DNA of 53,108 bases from Akkermansia sp. (GTDB lineage Bacteria > Verrucomicrobiota > Verrucomicrobiia > Verrucomicrobiales > Akkermansiaceae). Made by a program: the position numbers and the translations under genes. The stretch covers positions 43,453-96,560 of the forward strand of contig JAUNHW010000008.1 in NCBI GenBank assembly GCA_030523775.1. The letters run 5' to 3'. This document shows, piece after piece, positions 42,311-50,117 of the stretch (its first letter is position 1; the number at the start of each line of letters is the position of its first letter). The notes under the pieces are model-generated. The model saw only the letters and a program-made list of their open reading frames with translations, was not told where the DNA came from and did no database searches.

Positions 42311-44722
42311 ATGTACAGATACATTGCAACATTCATCATCGGCATGCTCGCGCTCGGCGCCGGGCGGCTCATGGCAGAGATTGAGACCCTGTGGTCCACC
42401 GGCGTGGCCCTGCCGGGGGAAAAGGTGGTGCTCTACATCATCGACCCCGACATCCAGGGCGACCTCTTTCTCGTGAAGCGCAAGCCAGCCGTGCAGAATG
42501 CCCAGGTGGAGCTGCGCCAGCCGCAGAGCGGCCCCAACCCCACGGACCCGCAGCGCCGCAACGCGGAGGTGTACCCCGTGGTCGTCACGCCGGATGCCCC
42601 CGGCACCATCGAGGTGAAAGATTTGGAGGTGGAGTACAAGGACGGCCGCAAGGTGAAGGTGAGCGTGCCCGCGCTGCCCGTGGAATCCACCAGCAAAATC
42701 ATCTGGCAGAACCAGCCGTTCACGCACGGCGTGCTGTGGCACCCCTACGTGGACGGTGACGGCTACGTGGACCAGGAAGTGAAGGTGGCGCTCAAGTTCC
42801 TGATGCCCGGCGGCTGCACGCTGCCCGTGGCGCCGCAGTTCAATTCCGTGGGCGTGCGCGCGGGCACCTTCCGCGCCCCGGTGGAGGGCGTGGCCGCCGT
42901 GGTGCACAACGCCCTCTTCCCCAGCGCCACCGCCTACGCCAAGGGCCAGAACTGGCTCACCACGGATTGCATCGGCTCCTACACACCCTTCCGCGAGGGC
43001 AACTCCGATATCACCGGCAGCATTCCCGTGGTGCAGAACCGCGGCTTCTTCTCCTCCTCCCAGATAGAGGTGAAGCTGCCCGTGTTCAGCACCAGCGCCC
43101 TGCCCCTGCCCCCCGGCACACCCGGCGACTACGCCAAGGCCGTGGGCCAATACCGCATGGCTGCCGCCACCAAGGCGGCGGACCTGGCCATGAACGAGGC
43201 CGTGGAGGTGGAAATCACCGTGCTGGGCACAGGCAACCTGGACACCATCAGCGCCCCCGTGCCGGAGGATGCAGAAAGCTGGAAGCTGGTGCCCGCCACC
43301 CGCAAGCCCATTGTGGGCGCAGATGGCCGGACCAGGGGCGTGGTCTTCACCCAGCTCATGCGCCCCACCGTGGAGGTGGGCGGCATCCCCGCCTTCCATT
43401 TCAGCTACTTTGACCCCCGCTCGCTGGAGTACCGCCAGGCGCAATCCGCACCCATTGCCCTCCCCTGGCGAGAGACGGAATCCACCGGCTCCGGCATCCA
43501 ATCCGCAACCGCCGCGGAGCCCCCGCCCGCAGGCACCGTGCCCGTGGCGGAGATGGTGGACATCTACGGTTTCATCCCCACGGACGAGTACGCAACCCCC
43601 GTAACGCTTCCGCGCTGGCTGTGGCTGCTGCTCTACGTGCCGGCAGTCGCGCTGTTCGGCATCATGGGCTACCGCGCCGTCACCCGCCGCCTGGCCGCCG
43701 GGGCGGGGCAGCGCGCACGCGCCAGGGAACTGGATTCCCTGGCCAAGACGCCGGATGCCCTCGCCTTCCTCAAGGGCGCGGGCGCGTACATCGAATCGCA
43801 CTTCGACACCAAGGACATCACGCCGGAGCTGCAGGACATCCTGAACCGCCGCGACGTGGAGGCGTTCCGTCCCGATGCCCACACCGAGCTGACCGCGGGC
43901 GACCGCGAGCGCATGCTGCACGCCATCCGCAAGGCGCTGGCGGGCATCGGCACCACGGCGCTACTGCTGCTGGCGGCCCTGCTGCCCGTGAGCATGGCGG
44001 CGGGAGACGATGCCGCGAACGCCTATGAGGCCGGGCAGTTCAGCAAGGCCATCGAGACGCTCAAATCCTACGATGCCGAATTCCCGGAGACGCCCGCCGT
44101 CCCCTACAACATCGGCAACTGCGAGTACCGCCTCAAGCACAGCGGAGAGGCCGCCTACCAGTACGCCAAGGCCCTGCAAATCGACCCCGGTTTCGCCGAG
44201 GCCCGCGCCAACCTGGAGTTCATCCAGCGCAAGGAGGGCGCCATCCTGCCCGCCGGCGGCGCGGCGGATGATGCCTTCACCTACCTGAACGTCAGCCAGC
44301 TCTGGGTGGCAACCGTTGTCTGCACGGCGGTGCTGGCGTTCTGCATTGCCCTGCTCGCCTACCGCCGCAGGGAGCCGCACAAGCCCTGGCTGCACGCTTG
44401 CACCGCCGTTTCCGCGCTGCTCAGCCTGCTCTGCGTGGCGGATTGGGTGTACTACTCCACGCGGGAGACCCCGCATATCTCCGCCCTGCCCCCGGCGGAT
44501 GTGGCATACGTTATCAACTCCACCACCGCGCGCAGCTCGGCGGATGCCACCGGTGCGGCCATCGTCACCCTGCCCGCGTCCACCCCGGTACACCTGCTGG
44601 CCACGCGCGGGAATTGGAGCTACGTGGAGACCTTCACGGGCATCCGCGGCTGGGTGAACGCGGCGGATGTGCGCGCGCTTGAACCCGGCGGCCCAAGCGT
44701 GCCCGTCATCCTGCGCTTCTAG
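42311..44722 (+). CDS. batD: BatD-BatE fusion: oxygen-tolerance protein with TPR and SH3-like domains
   Basis: An 803-residue protein. It begins with a signal peptide (ATFIIGMLALGAGRLMA), then a BatD-like beta-rich exported region and a membrane helix at 435-455. A second signal-like segment (about 544-565, TTALLLLAALLPVSMAAG) precedes TPRs at 567-641 ('AYEAGQFSKAIETLKSYD', 'PYNIGNCEYRLKHSGEAAYQYAKAL'), two helices (664-685, 692-715) and a bacterial SH3 domain (about 730-797). The second half is BatE, usually a separate gene. Starts 15 bp after the BatB-BatC gene. Confidence 0.9.
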   Translation: MYRYIATFIIGMLALGAGRLMAEIETLWSTGVALPGEKVVLYIIDPDIQGDLFLVKRKPAVQNAQVELRQPQSGPNPTDPQRRNAEVYPVVVTPDAPGTIEVKDLEVEYKDGRKVKVSVPALPVESTSKIIWQNQPFTHGVLWHPYVDGDGYVDQEVKVALKFLMPGGCTLPVAPQFNSVGVRAGTFRAPVEGVAAVVHNALFPSATAYAKGQNWLTTDCIGSYTPFREGNSDITGSIPVVQNRGFFSSSQIEVKLPVFSTSALPLPPGTPGDYAKAVGQYRMAAATKAADLAMNEAVEVEITVLGTGNLDTISAPVPEDAESWKLVPATRKPIVGADGRTRGVVFTQLMRPTVEVGGIPAFHFSYFDPRSLEYRQAQSAPIALPWRETESTGSGIQSATAAEPPPAGTVPVAEMVDIYGFIPTDEYATPVTLPRWLWLLLYVPAVALFGIMGYRAVTRRLAAGAGQRARARELDSLAKTPDALAFLKGAGAYIESHFDTKDITPELQDILNRRDVEAFRPDAHTELTAGDRERMLHAIRKALAGIGTTALLLLAALLPVSMAAGDDAANAYEAGQFSKAIETLKSYDAEFPETPAVPYNIGNCEYRLKHSGEAAYQYAKALQIDPGFAEARANLEFIQRKEGAILPAGGAADDAFTYLNVSQLWVATVVCTAVLAFCIALLAYRRREPHKPWLHACTAVSALLSLLCVADWVYYSTRETPHISALPPADVAYVINSTTARSSADATGAAIVTLPASTPVHLLATRGNWSYVETFTGIRGWVNAADVRALEPGGPSVPVILRF

Positions 44723-44728
44723 CCCGGC

Positions 44729-45700
44729 ATGCTCCGCATTCTCGCCATCATCGGCCGCCTCCTCGCGGATGTCCTCCTTGCCCTCGGCCTGCTGTGGTCG
44801 CTGGGCCTGCTTGTCTACCAGCCCCTGTGCATCATCCCCGTGGCGGCGCTGGCGGCGGTGGCGGTGTGGCTATGGCGCAGCGGCAAGGCCCGCACCGTGC
44901 GCGGGTGGCTCTGGGGCTGCTTCCTGGTGTGCGCGAGCGCGTATCTGCTGCTGCCCAACCCGCGCGGCCCCTGGCAGACACCCTGGGCACGCCTGGCCCA
45001 TTGCGAGCTGGACGGCACCATCCTCACCATCCATGACCTGCGCGACTTCCGCTACACCACGGAGAACGACTACGAGACGCGCTACACCACGCAGACCTAC
45101 GACCTCTCCACCCTGGTGGGCGCGGATTTCGCGGAATGCCGCTGGGACGGCCACGAGGCCATCTGCCACACCATGATGAGCTTCGCCTTCGCGGACGGCC
45201 GCCGCATCGTCTTCTCCGTGGAAACCCGCGTGCCGGAAGGCGAGGAGCAGACCGGGCTCGGCGGCCTGTACAAGCGCTACGGCCTCGCCTACGTCATCGG
45301 CACGGAGGAGGATATCTTTGCCCTGCGCACCAACTACCGCCACGAGGACCTCTACATCTACCCCCTCGACATCACCCCACAGCAGGCATTGAAGGCCCTG
45401 CTCGCCATGCTGGATTTCGCGGAGGATGCCAACGTGAACGGCAGCCACTACAACACCGTCACCGGCAACTGCTCCGCCCCGTACATCGCCATGCTCCACC
45501 GCGCCGTGCCCAACCTCCCCAAGCGGAGCATCCTCCTGCCCGTCTACAACAGCGCCATTGCAGAGGTCTTCTACAACTACGGCTTCCTGCGCCACCGGGA
45601 GAACGAATCCCTTCCCGACCTCCGCGAACGCGCCAAGGTTGGCTACGACATCCCCCTGCAAAACTACTCCCAAAACCTCCGCCAGCGCTTGGAGAAGTAA
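44729..45700 (+). CDS. DUF4105 membrane protein
   Basis: A 323-residue protein with three N-terminal helices (about 5-28, 33-50 and 59-75) and a periplasmic DUF4105 domain. Candidate catalytic residues are in 'GSHYNTVTGNCSAPYI' (His240, Cys248). DUF4105 has recently been tied to lipoprotein N-acylation in some bacteria; I treat that as a lead, not an assignment. It lies 6 bp after the Bat genes and closes the operon. The NlpC/P60-like His-Cys pair would also fit a transferase or protease. Confidence 0.75.
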   Translation: MLRILAIIGRLLADVLLALGLLWSLGLLVYQPLCIIPVAALAAVAVWLWRSGKARTVRGWLWGCFLVCASAYLLLPNPRGPWQTPWARLAHCELDGTILTIHDLRDFRYTTENDYETRYTTQTYDLSTLVGADFAECRWDGHEAICHTMMSFAFADGRRIVFSVETRVPEGEEQTGLGGLYKRYGLAYVIGTEEDIFALRTNYRHEDLYIYPLDITPQQALKALLAMLDFAEDANVNGSHYNTVTGNCSAPYIAMLHRAVPNLPKRSILLPVYNSAIAEVFYNYGFLRHRENESLPDLRERAKVGYDIPLQNYSQNLRQRLEK

Positions 45701-45752
45701 GGGCGGATACGCCGGGCCGCTCATTTTTTTGTAAAATAATCGGTATTTTTTC

Positions 45753-45800
45753 TTGCGCACAAATACTATCGTGGTATAAAAGAAACACGTTAGGTATAAT
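45753..45800 (+). promoter_or_regulatory. Promoter region of the tandem lipoprotein genes
   Basis: In an AT-rich 130-bp gap, two candidates overlap: TTGCGC (45753-45758)-16 bp-TATAAA (45775-45780), and a perfect TATAAT (45795-45800) with TGGTAT 17 bp upstream. The second leaves a 25-nt leader to the ATG at 45832. Confidence 0.5.
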
Positions 45801-45831
45801 TCCATACCGAGCAAAAGAAAATACAATCACT

Positions 45832-46335
45832 ATGAAAGACATTGTTAAAGTAACGATATGCGGGATGCTTGCGCTCAGCGCGGTGTCCTGCTCCCAGACC
45901 GCATTAACCCGCGGGCACCACGGCGACCGCGGGTTGACCAACAACATCTCCGTGGACCGCAACGATTGCAAGCTCATCCTGGGGCGCGCAATGGGCGAGG
46001 ACCGCGGGTTCAAGCTGCTGGGCGTCATCCCGCTCAAGAGTCCGAGCGAATCCGTGGCGGTGGACCGCATGTACGCGGACGCCCGCGCGCGCGGAGCACA
46101 ACCGGAGGGTGAGGCCCGCCAATTCGTCAACACCTCCATTGAGCACACTGCCAACTACTTTGTGCTCTTCAGCATTCCCACGGTGCGCTCTTCCGGAGAC
46201 TTGGTGCAGTTCTACGGCAAGGGAGCCAATACGCCGGGCATAACAAACAAGAGGCGTGCCGATGAAGAAGATGCCGTCAAGGAGTCCGGCAGTGTCTTGG
46301 GAGCAGCAGCCAAAAAGCTGTACGGCATCAACTAA
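45832..46335 (+). CDS. DUF6567-like lipoprotein, copy 1
   Basis: A 167-residue lipoprotein (ALSAVSC, Cys20). The body 'RNDCKLILGRAMGEDRGFKLLGVIPLKSPSESVAVDRMYADA' and 'VNTSIEHTANYFVLFSIPTVRSSGDLVQF' matches DUF6567, a small family of unknown role. It carries an extra charged C-terminal segment (KRRADEEDAVKESGSVLG) absent from copy 2. A long antisense frame covers it but is a shadow. Confidence 0.78.
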   Translation: MKDIVKVTICGMLALSAVSCSQTALTRGHHGDRGLTNNISVDRNDCKLILGRAMGEDRGFKLLGVIPLKSPSESVAVDRMYADARARGAQPEGEARQFVNTSIEHTANYFVLFSIPTVRSSGDLVQFYGKGANTPGITNKRRADEEDAVKESGSVLGAAAKKLYGIN

Positions 46336-46362
46336 GGTTATCCAACAGATAGGAACACGCCT

Positions 46363-46770
46363 ATGAACAACATTATCAAGGTGGCGGCATGCGGAATGCT
46401 TGCGCTCGGCGCGGTGTCCTGCTCGCAGACAGCATTGACCCGCGGACACCACGGCGACCGCGGGTTGACCAACAACATCTCCGTGGACCGCAATGATTGC
46501 AAGCTCATCCTGGGGCGCGCAGTGGGCGAGGACCGCGGGTTCAAGCTGCTGGGCGTCATCCCGCTCAAGAGCCCGAGCGAATCCGTGGCGGTGGACCGCA
46601 TGTACGCGGACGCCCGCGCGCGCGGCGCACAGCCGGAGGGTGAGGCCCGCCAATTCGTCAACACCTCCACAGAACGCTCGGCCAACTACTTTATACTCTT
46701 CAGCGTTCCCACGATACGCTCTTCGGGTGATTTGGTGGAATTCATCGCAGAACCCCATAAGAAGCGCTGA
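46363..46770 (+). CDS. DUF6567-like lipoprotein, copy 2
   Basis: A 135-residue tandem paralogue of the 45832 gene with its own lipobox (ALGAVSC). Over about 83 central residues the two proteins differ at essentially one position (Met/Val in GRAxGEDRG), while the signal peptides and C-termini have diverged. It ends early after 'GDLVEFIAEPHKKR'. A strong terminator follows, so both genes form one unit. Confidence 0.8.
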   Translation: MNNIIKVAACGMLALGAVSCSQTALTRGHHGDRGLTNNISVDRNDCKLILGRAVGEDRGFKLLGVIPLKSPSESVAVDRMYADARARGAQPEGEARQFVNTSTERSANYFILFSVPTIRSSGDLVEFIAEPHKKR

Positions 46771-46806
46771 GGCAAACAGCGTTTGAAAGTATTGGGCTGT
46801 CTTCCC

Positions 46807-46839
46807 AAGGCGCACCGGTTTACGGTGCGCCCTTTTTTT
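46807..46839 (+). terminator. Rho-independent terminator after the lipoprotein pair
   Basis: Stem GGCGCACCG (46809-46817) / CGGTGCGCC (46823-46831) with a GTTTA loop, followed by a 7-T run (46833-46839). Confidence 0.9.
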
Positions 46840-46892
46840 GTTTCCCAGTACCCACGTGCGCAGCCGTCCGGGCTTGCAGTCACGCTGGGGGC

Positions 46893-46922
46893 TTGACACG
46901 CGGCGGGAGCCTGTGGCAAGAT
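46893..46922 (+). promoter_or_regulatory. tRNA-Arg promoter
   Basis: Perfect TTGACA (46893-46898), 18-bp spacer, CAAGAT (46917-46922), 14 nt before the first tRNA base. The -10 is weak. Confidence 0.45.
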
Positions 46923-46936
46923 GCGCCCTGCACCAC

Positions 46937-47008
46937 GGCTCCGTCGTTCAATGGATAGGACGAAGGTTTCCGGTACCTTTGATGTGGGTTCGATTCCCGC
47001 CGGAGCTA
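46937..47008 (+). tRNA. tRNA-Arg (anticodon CCG)
   Basis: A 72-nt cloverleaf: acceptor GGCTCCG/CGGAGCT, D-arm GTTC/GGAC with an 8-nt loop, anticodon stem AAGGT/ACCTT around TTCCGGT (anticodon CCG, decodes CGG), a 4-nt variable loop and T-arm GTGGG-TTCGATT-CCCGC. The discriminator is A. CCA is not encoded. The first acceptor pair is G-U. Confidence 0.92.
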
Positions 47009-47048
47009 AGCGGGGTGCGCGAATTGGCGAATGTGCGCACGGCGCATG

Positions 47049-47933
47049 TCAGAACTGGCACCAGAGGCATTTGAGGTAGGGTTCGCCGTTGAATTCCGGG
47101 GGCATGGGAGATGCCGTGAGGGCGGCTTGGGGAACGGCGGATTGCACCATGGCACGGAAGGCGGCGTGGGAGAGTTTGCGGCAGTTGGTGGTGCAGAGCA
47201 GCCAGCCCCCGGGGGCAAGGCATGCGGACGCCTTTTGCACGAGCGTGCCGTAATCCCGCTCCACGCGCCAGACGCGCCCCTTCTCATCACGCGAGAAGGT
47301 GGGCGGATCCAGCACAATGGCATTGAACGCGCGGCCCTGGCGGGCGAAGCGGTCCAGCCAATGCAGGGTGTCCCCCTTGCAGAAGAAGTGGCGGGAGTCG
47401 TCTATGCCGTTGGCCTGCATGTTCTCCCTGCACCAGGAGAGGCAGGGCTGCGCGAGGTCCAGCGTGGTGGCGGTGGCCCCCGCCAGGGCGGCGCAGACGG
47501 AGAATCCGCCGGTGTAGGCGAAGGTGTTGAGCAGGGTGGTGCCGGGGCGGCAGCGGCGGTGCACCTCCGCGCGGTTGAGCCGCTGGTCCAGGAAGAGCCC
47601 CTGGGAGTACCCCGCCGCCATGTCCATGATGAAGCTGATGCCGTTCTCGCGTATGGGGAAGCGCAGCGGCAGTTGCGGGCCGCAGATTTGGCGCGGCGGC
47701 TCCTTCACATCCTTGTCCAGCCGTTTCACGAAGACGGGCTGTCCCGTATGCTCCAGCAAATCCCGCAGGCCGCGCGGCAGTGCGGTGTCGCGCAGCGAGA
47801 CGAGCAGGCGGTCCGCCAGCGCGTCGATAAACACGCCGGGCCACACGGTGCCGTCCACCACGCGGTAGGCATCCGTGTGAGCGGGAATGGACTCGCGGCG
47901 GGCGGCTAGCAACTCTTGCAGTGCGTCTGGCAT
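47049..47933 (-). CDS. RlmI/RlmK-like SAM-dependent RNA methyltransferase
   Basis: A 294-residue class I methyltransferase. 'GYSQGLFLDQRLNRAEV' and SAM motif I 'LLNTFAYTGGFSVCAALAGA' are typical of the RlmI/YccW and RlmK groups, with 'IVLDPPTFSRDEKGRVWRVERD' as motif IV. It lacks the N-terminal PUA domain of RlmI and starts with a shorter domain. The start at 47933 is preferred; an upstream in-frame ATG at 47969 would translate a 7-bp repeat. The substrate is probably rRNA. Confidence 0.85.
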   Translation of the reverse strand: MPDALQELLAARRESIPAHTDAYRVVDGTVWPGVFIDALADRLLVSLRDTALPRGLRDLLEHTGQPVFVKRLDKDVKEPPRQICGPQLPLRFPIRENGISFIMDMAAGYSQGLFLDQRLNRAEVHRRCRPGTTLLNTFAYTGGFSVCAALAGATATTLDLAQPCLSWCRENMQANGIDDSRHFFCKGDTLHWLDRFARQGRAFNAIVLDPPTFSRDEKGRVWRVERDYGTLVQKASACLAPGGWLLCTTNCRKLSHAAFRAMVQSAVPQAALTASPMPPEFNGEPYLKCLWCQF

Positions 47934-47942
47934 GGGTGAGAT

Positions 47943-47970
47943 GTACAAAGTACAATGTACAATGTACAAA
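47943..47970 (-). repeat. Four tandem 7-bp units (GTACAAW)
   Basis: GTACAAA, GTACAAT, GTACAAT, GTACAAA are laid end to end between the sufE stop and the methyltransferase ATG. The period is not a multiple of three and one in-frame ATG lies upstream of most units. Confidence 0.85.
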
Positions 47971-47978
47971 TTGAAAAG

Positions 47979-48389
47979 TTAGGCGCGGCTTGCCGCCGCG
48001 CGGATTGTTTGTTCCATCGTGTTGAGAGCGTTGGCGCGTGTGGAGGCCAGGTGTTCGCGCAGGCCGCTCTCATGAAGCGGTGAAAGGTCTGCCTGGGCCA
48101 CCTGCTGCGGGGAGAGCCCGGAAAGCAGGCGGATGAAGATGGCGATGAGGCCCTTGGTGATGAGCGAATCACTGTCCGCGTGCACCTTCACCAGCCCGTC
48201 CTGCAGCTCCACGCCCACCCACACGCGGCTCTGGCAGCCCTTGATGAGGTTGGCATCCTCGCGGTAGCGTTCCGGCATGGGCGGCAGCCCGCGGCCCAGG
48301 TCGATGATATACTCGTACTTCTCCGTCCAGTTGTCGAACACGGAGAGGTCGTCCAGCAGTTCCTGCATGCGGTTGTTGAATGAATCCAT
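47979..48389 (-). CDS. sufE: SufE-family sulfur acceptor
   Basis: A 136-residue SufE protein that takes persulfide from a SufS-type desulfurase for Fe-S assembly. 'LGRGLPPMPERYREDANLIKGCQSRVWV' places the acceptor at Cys52, the E. coli SufE Cys51 position. No other suf genes are in the window. It lies 15 bp after the antiporter gene and shares its strand. Confidence 0.92.
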   Translation of the reverse strand: MDSFNNRMQELLDDLSVFDNWTEKYEYIIDLGRGLPPMPERYREDANLIKGCQSRVWVGVELQDGLVKVHADSDSLITKGLIAIFIRLLSGLSPQQVAQADLSPLHESGLREHLASTRANALNTMEQTIRAAASRA

Positions 48390-48404
48390 GGCAATGGCGT
48401 GGTG

Positions 48405-50117
48405 TTATGCTTCGTCCTCCTCCGCCTGGTCCACGGAGGTTTCGCCGAAGAGGCGCAGCTTGGCGGCCTCGCCCTCGCGGCGGGCGTCTTCCGGGGTGAG
48501 CCCTTCCTGGGTGAGGATGTAGGTGGCCATGGCGAGCGCGGCCTCCGACTCCCCGGAGAAGGTGGCCTCCGCACCGTCCGCCAGCAGGTCCTGCGCGTTG
48601 CGGATATACGCCGTGTGGGCCATCACGCGGATCCTGGGGTTGATACCGCGGGCGGCGGCGGCTATCTCCCGCGCGGGTGCAGCCGGGGCGGTGACGATGA
48701 TGCCGATGGCATCCGCCGCGCCGGCCATGGTGAGGATGGGGCGCAGGCGGGCGTCCCCGTACAGGGCGGGAATCCCCCGCTCCGTAAGGCGGGTAACGGT
48801 GTCGATGTTCATCTCCAACACCACGACCTCGAAATTCTGGCGGCTCAGGATATCGCACACCAGCTCGCCGCAGGGGCCGTACCCCACCACGATGACGCGC
48901 TGGCGGTCCTCTGAGGGATGCGGGACGACGGAGGCATCCGGCGGGAGCGAGATGCGCATGCCGCGGCTCTCCAGGTTGTCCAGGATGGCGGGCACGAAAC
49001 GGTAGCAGGCGGCGTTGACAACGATGGAGATGATGGCCACGCCGGTGATGACATTGGTGGCGGCGGGCGGCAGCATGTGGTAGCGGTCTGCAATGAGCGC
49101 GGCCAGGATGAACGAGAATTCACCAATCTGGGAGAGGGCGGCACCCACCATGGTGGAGCGGCGCACGGACTTGCCCAGCAGGCGCACCACGCAGAACGCG
49201 CCGAGCGGCTTCACCAGCATGCACGCCGCCAGCGTGGCGAGCGCGAGCGGCCAGTGCTCCACCAGCCCGCCAAACTCGAATCCCATGCCGATGGACAGGA
49301 AGAACAGCACCGCAAAGGCATCACGCATGGGCAGGGCGTCCCCGGCGGCGCGCGCGGCGTACTTGCTCTGCCCCAGCACCATGCCGGAGAGGAACGCGCC
49401 GAACTCCGTGGAGGCATCGAACGCGCGGTCCGACACCACGGCGATGCCCAGCGCCGCCACCAGCACGGCCAGCGTGAAGAGCTCGTTGGAATTGCTGCGG
49501 GAAATGCGGTTGAGTATCTTGGAGATGAAGAACTTGCCCGCGTATTTCACAAACACGAGCAGGATGGCCAGTTTCACCACCATCCAGAAAAACGCCTCCA
49601 GCAGGTTGCCGCCGCCAAAGATGGCCGGCAGCAGCACCAGCAGCAGGATGGTGAAGATATCCTCCACCACCAGCCAGCCCAGTGCCGTGTGCCCCACCGG
49701 GGTGGAGAGCAGCCGGTTGTCTCCCAGCACGCGGGTGAGCACCACCGTGCTGGACACACAGATGCACAGGCCGTACATGACGGAGTGGTCCCACCCCGCC
49801 TCCATGCCCAGGAAGTGGAACACCAGCGTGCCCACGCCCACCATGAGCGTGATACAGGCCAGCGCCCCCGGCACCGCCACCTTCTGCACCGCCACCAGGT
49901 CCTTGATGTGGAACTGCAGCCCCACGCCGAACAGCAGCAGGATAACCGCGAATTCAGAGCAGAGGTCCACCGTTTCCTTGCTCACTTCCACTCCCCACCA
50001 GGGACGCGCCGCCAGGATGCCGGCAATGAGGTAGCCCACCAGAGGAGAGAGCTTGAGGCGCTGGGCAACCATGCCCAGCACCAGTGCCAGAGTGATTCCG
50101 AGTGCTATGGTGATCAT
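48405..50117 (-). CDS. CPA2 cation/proton antiporter with RCK-type NAD-binding domain (KefB/YbaL-like)
   Basis: A 570-residue protein. About 12 helices cover residues 1-380, with 'LSPLVGYLIAGILAARPW', 'CSEFAVILLLFGVGLQF' and 'ASTEFGAFLSGMVLGQ'. An RCK_N domain follows ('VIVVGYGPCGELVCDILSRQNFEVVVLEMN'), then an acidic tail. It exports K+ or Na+ against protons under nucleotide control. The ATG at 50117 overlaps the rlmI stop (ATGA); a long N-terminal extension is rejected. Substrate ion not determined. Confidence 0.9.
   Translation of the reverse strand: MITIALGITLALVLGMVAQRLKLSPLVGYLIAGILAARPWWGVEVSKETVDLCSEFAVILLLFGVGLQFHIKDLVAVQKVAVPGALACITLMVGVGTLVFHFLGMEAGWDHSVMYGLCICVSSTVVLTRVLGDNRLLSTPVGHTALGWLVVEDIFTILLLVLLPAIFGGGNLLEAFFWMVVKLAILLVFVKYAGKFFISKILNRISRSNSNELFTLAVLVAALGIAVVSDRAFDASTEFGAFLSGMVLGQSKYAARAAGDALPMRDAFAVLFFLSIGMGFEFGGLVEHWPLALATLAACMLVKPLGAFCVVRLLGKSVRRSTMVGAALSQIGEFSFILAALIADRYHMLPPAATNVITGVAIISIVVNAACYRFVPAILDNLESRGMRISLPPDASVVPHPSEDRQRVIVVGYGPCGELVCDILSRQNFEVVVLEMNIDTVTRLTERGIPALYGDARLRPILTMAGAADAIGIIVTAPAAPAREIAAAARGINPRIRVMAHTAYIRNAQDLLADGAEATFSGESEAALAMATYILTQEGLTPEDARREGEAAKLRLFGETSVDQAEEDEA

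Noticed and set aside
40274..43921. A 1215-codon minus-strand frame opposite the Bat genes, with long leucine runs
   Set aside because: The leucine runs are the reverse complement of the Gln-rich tail. No domain, start signal or promoter supports it.
45904..46899. A minus-strand frame across both DUF6567 copies
   Set aside because: Its internal repeat merely mirrors the duplicated lipoprotein genes on the other strand.
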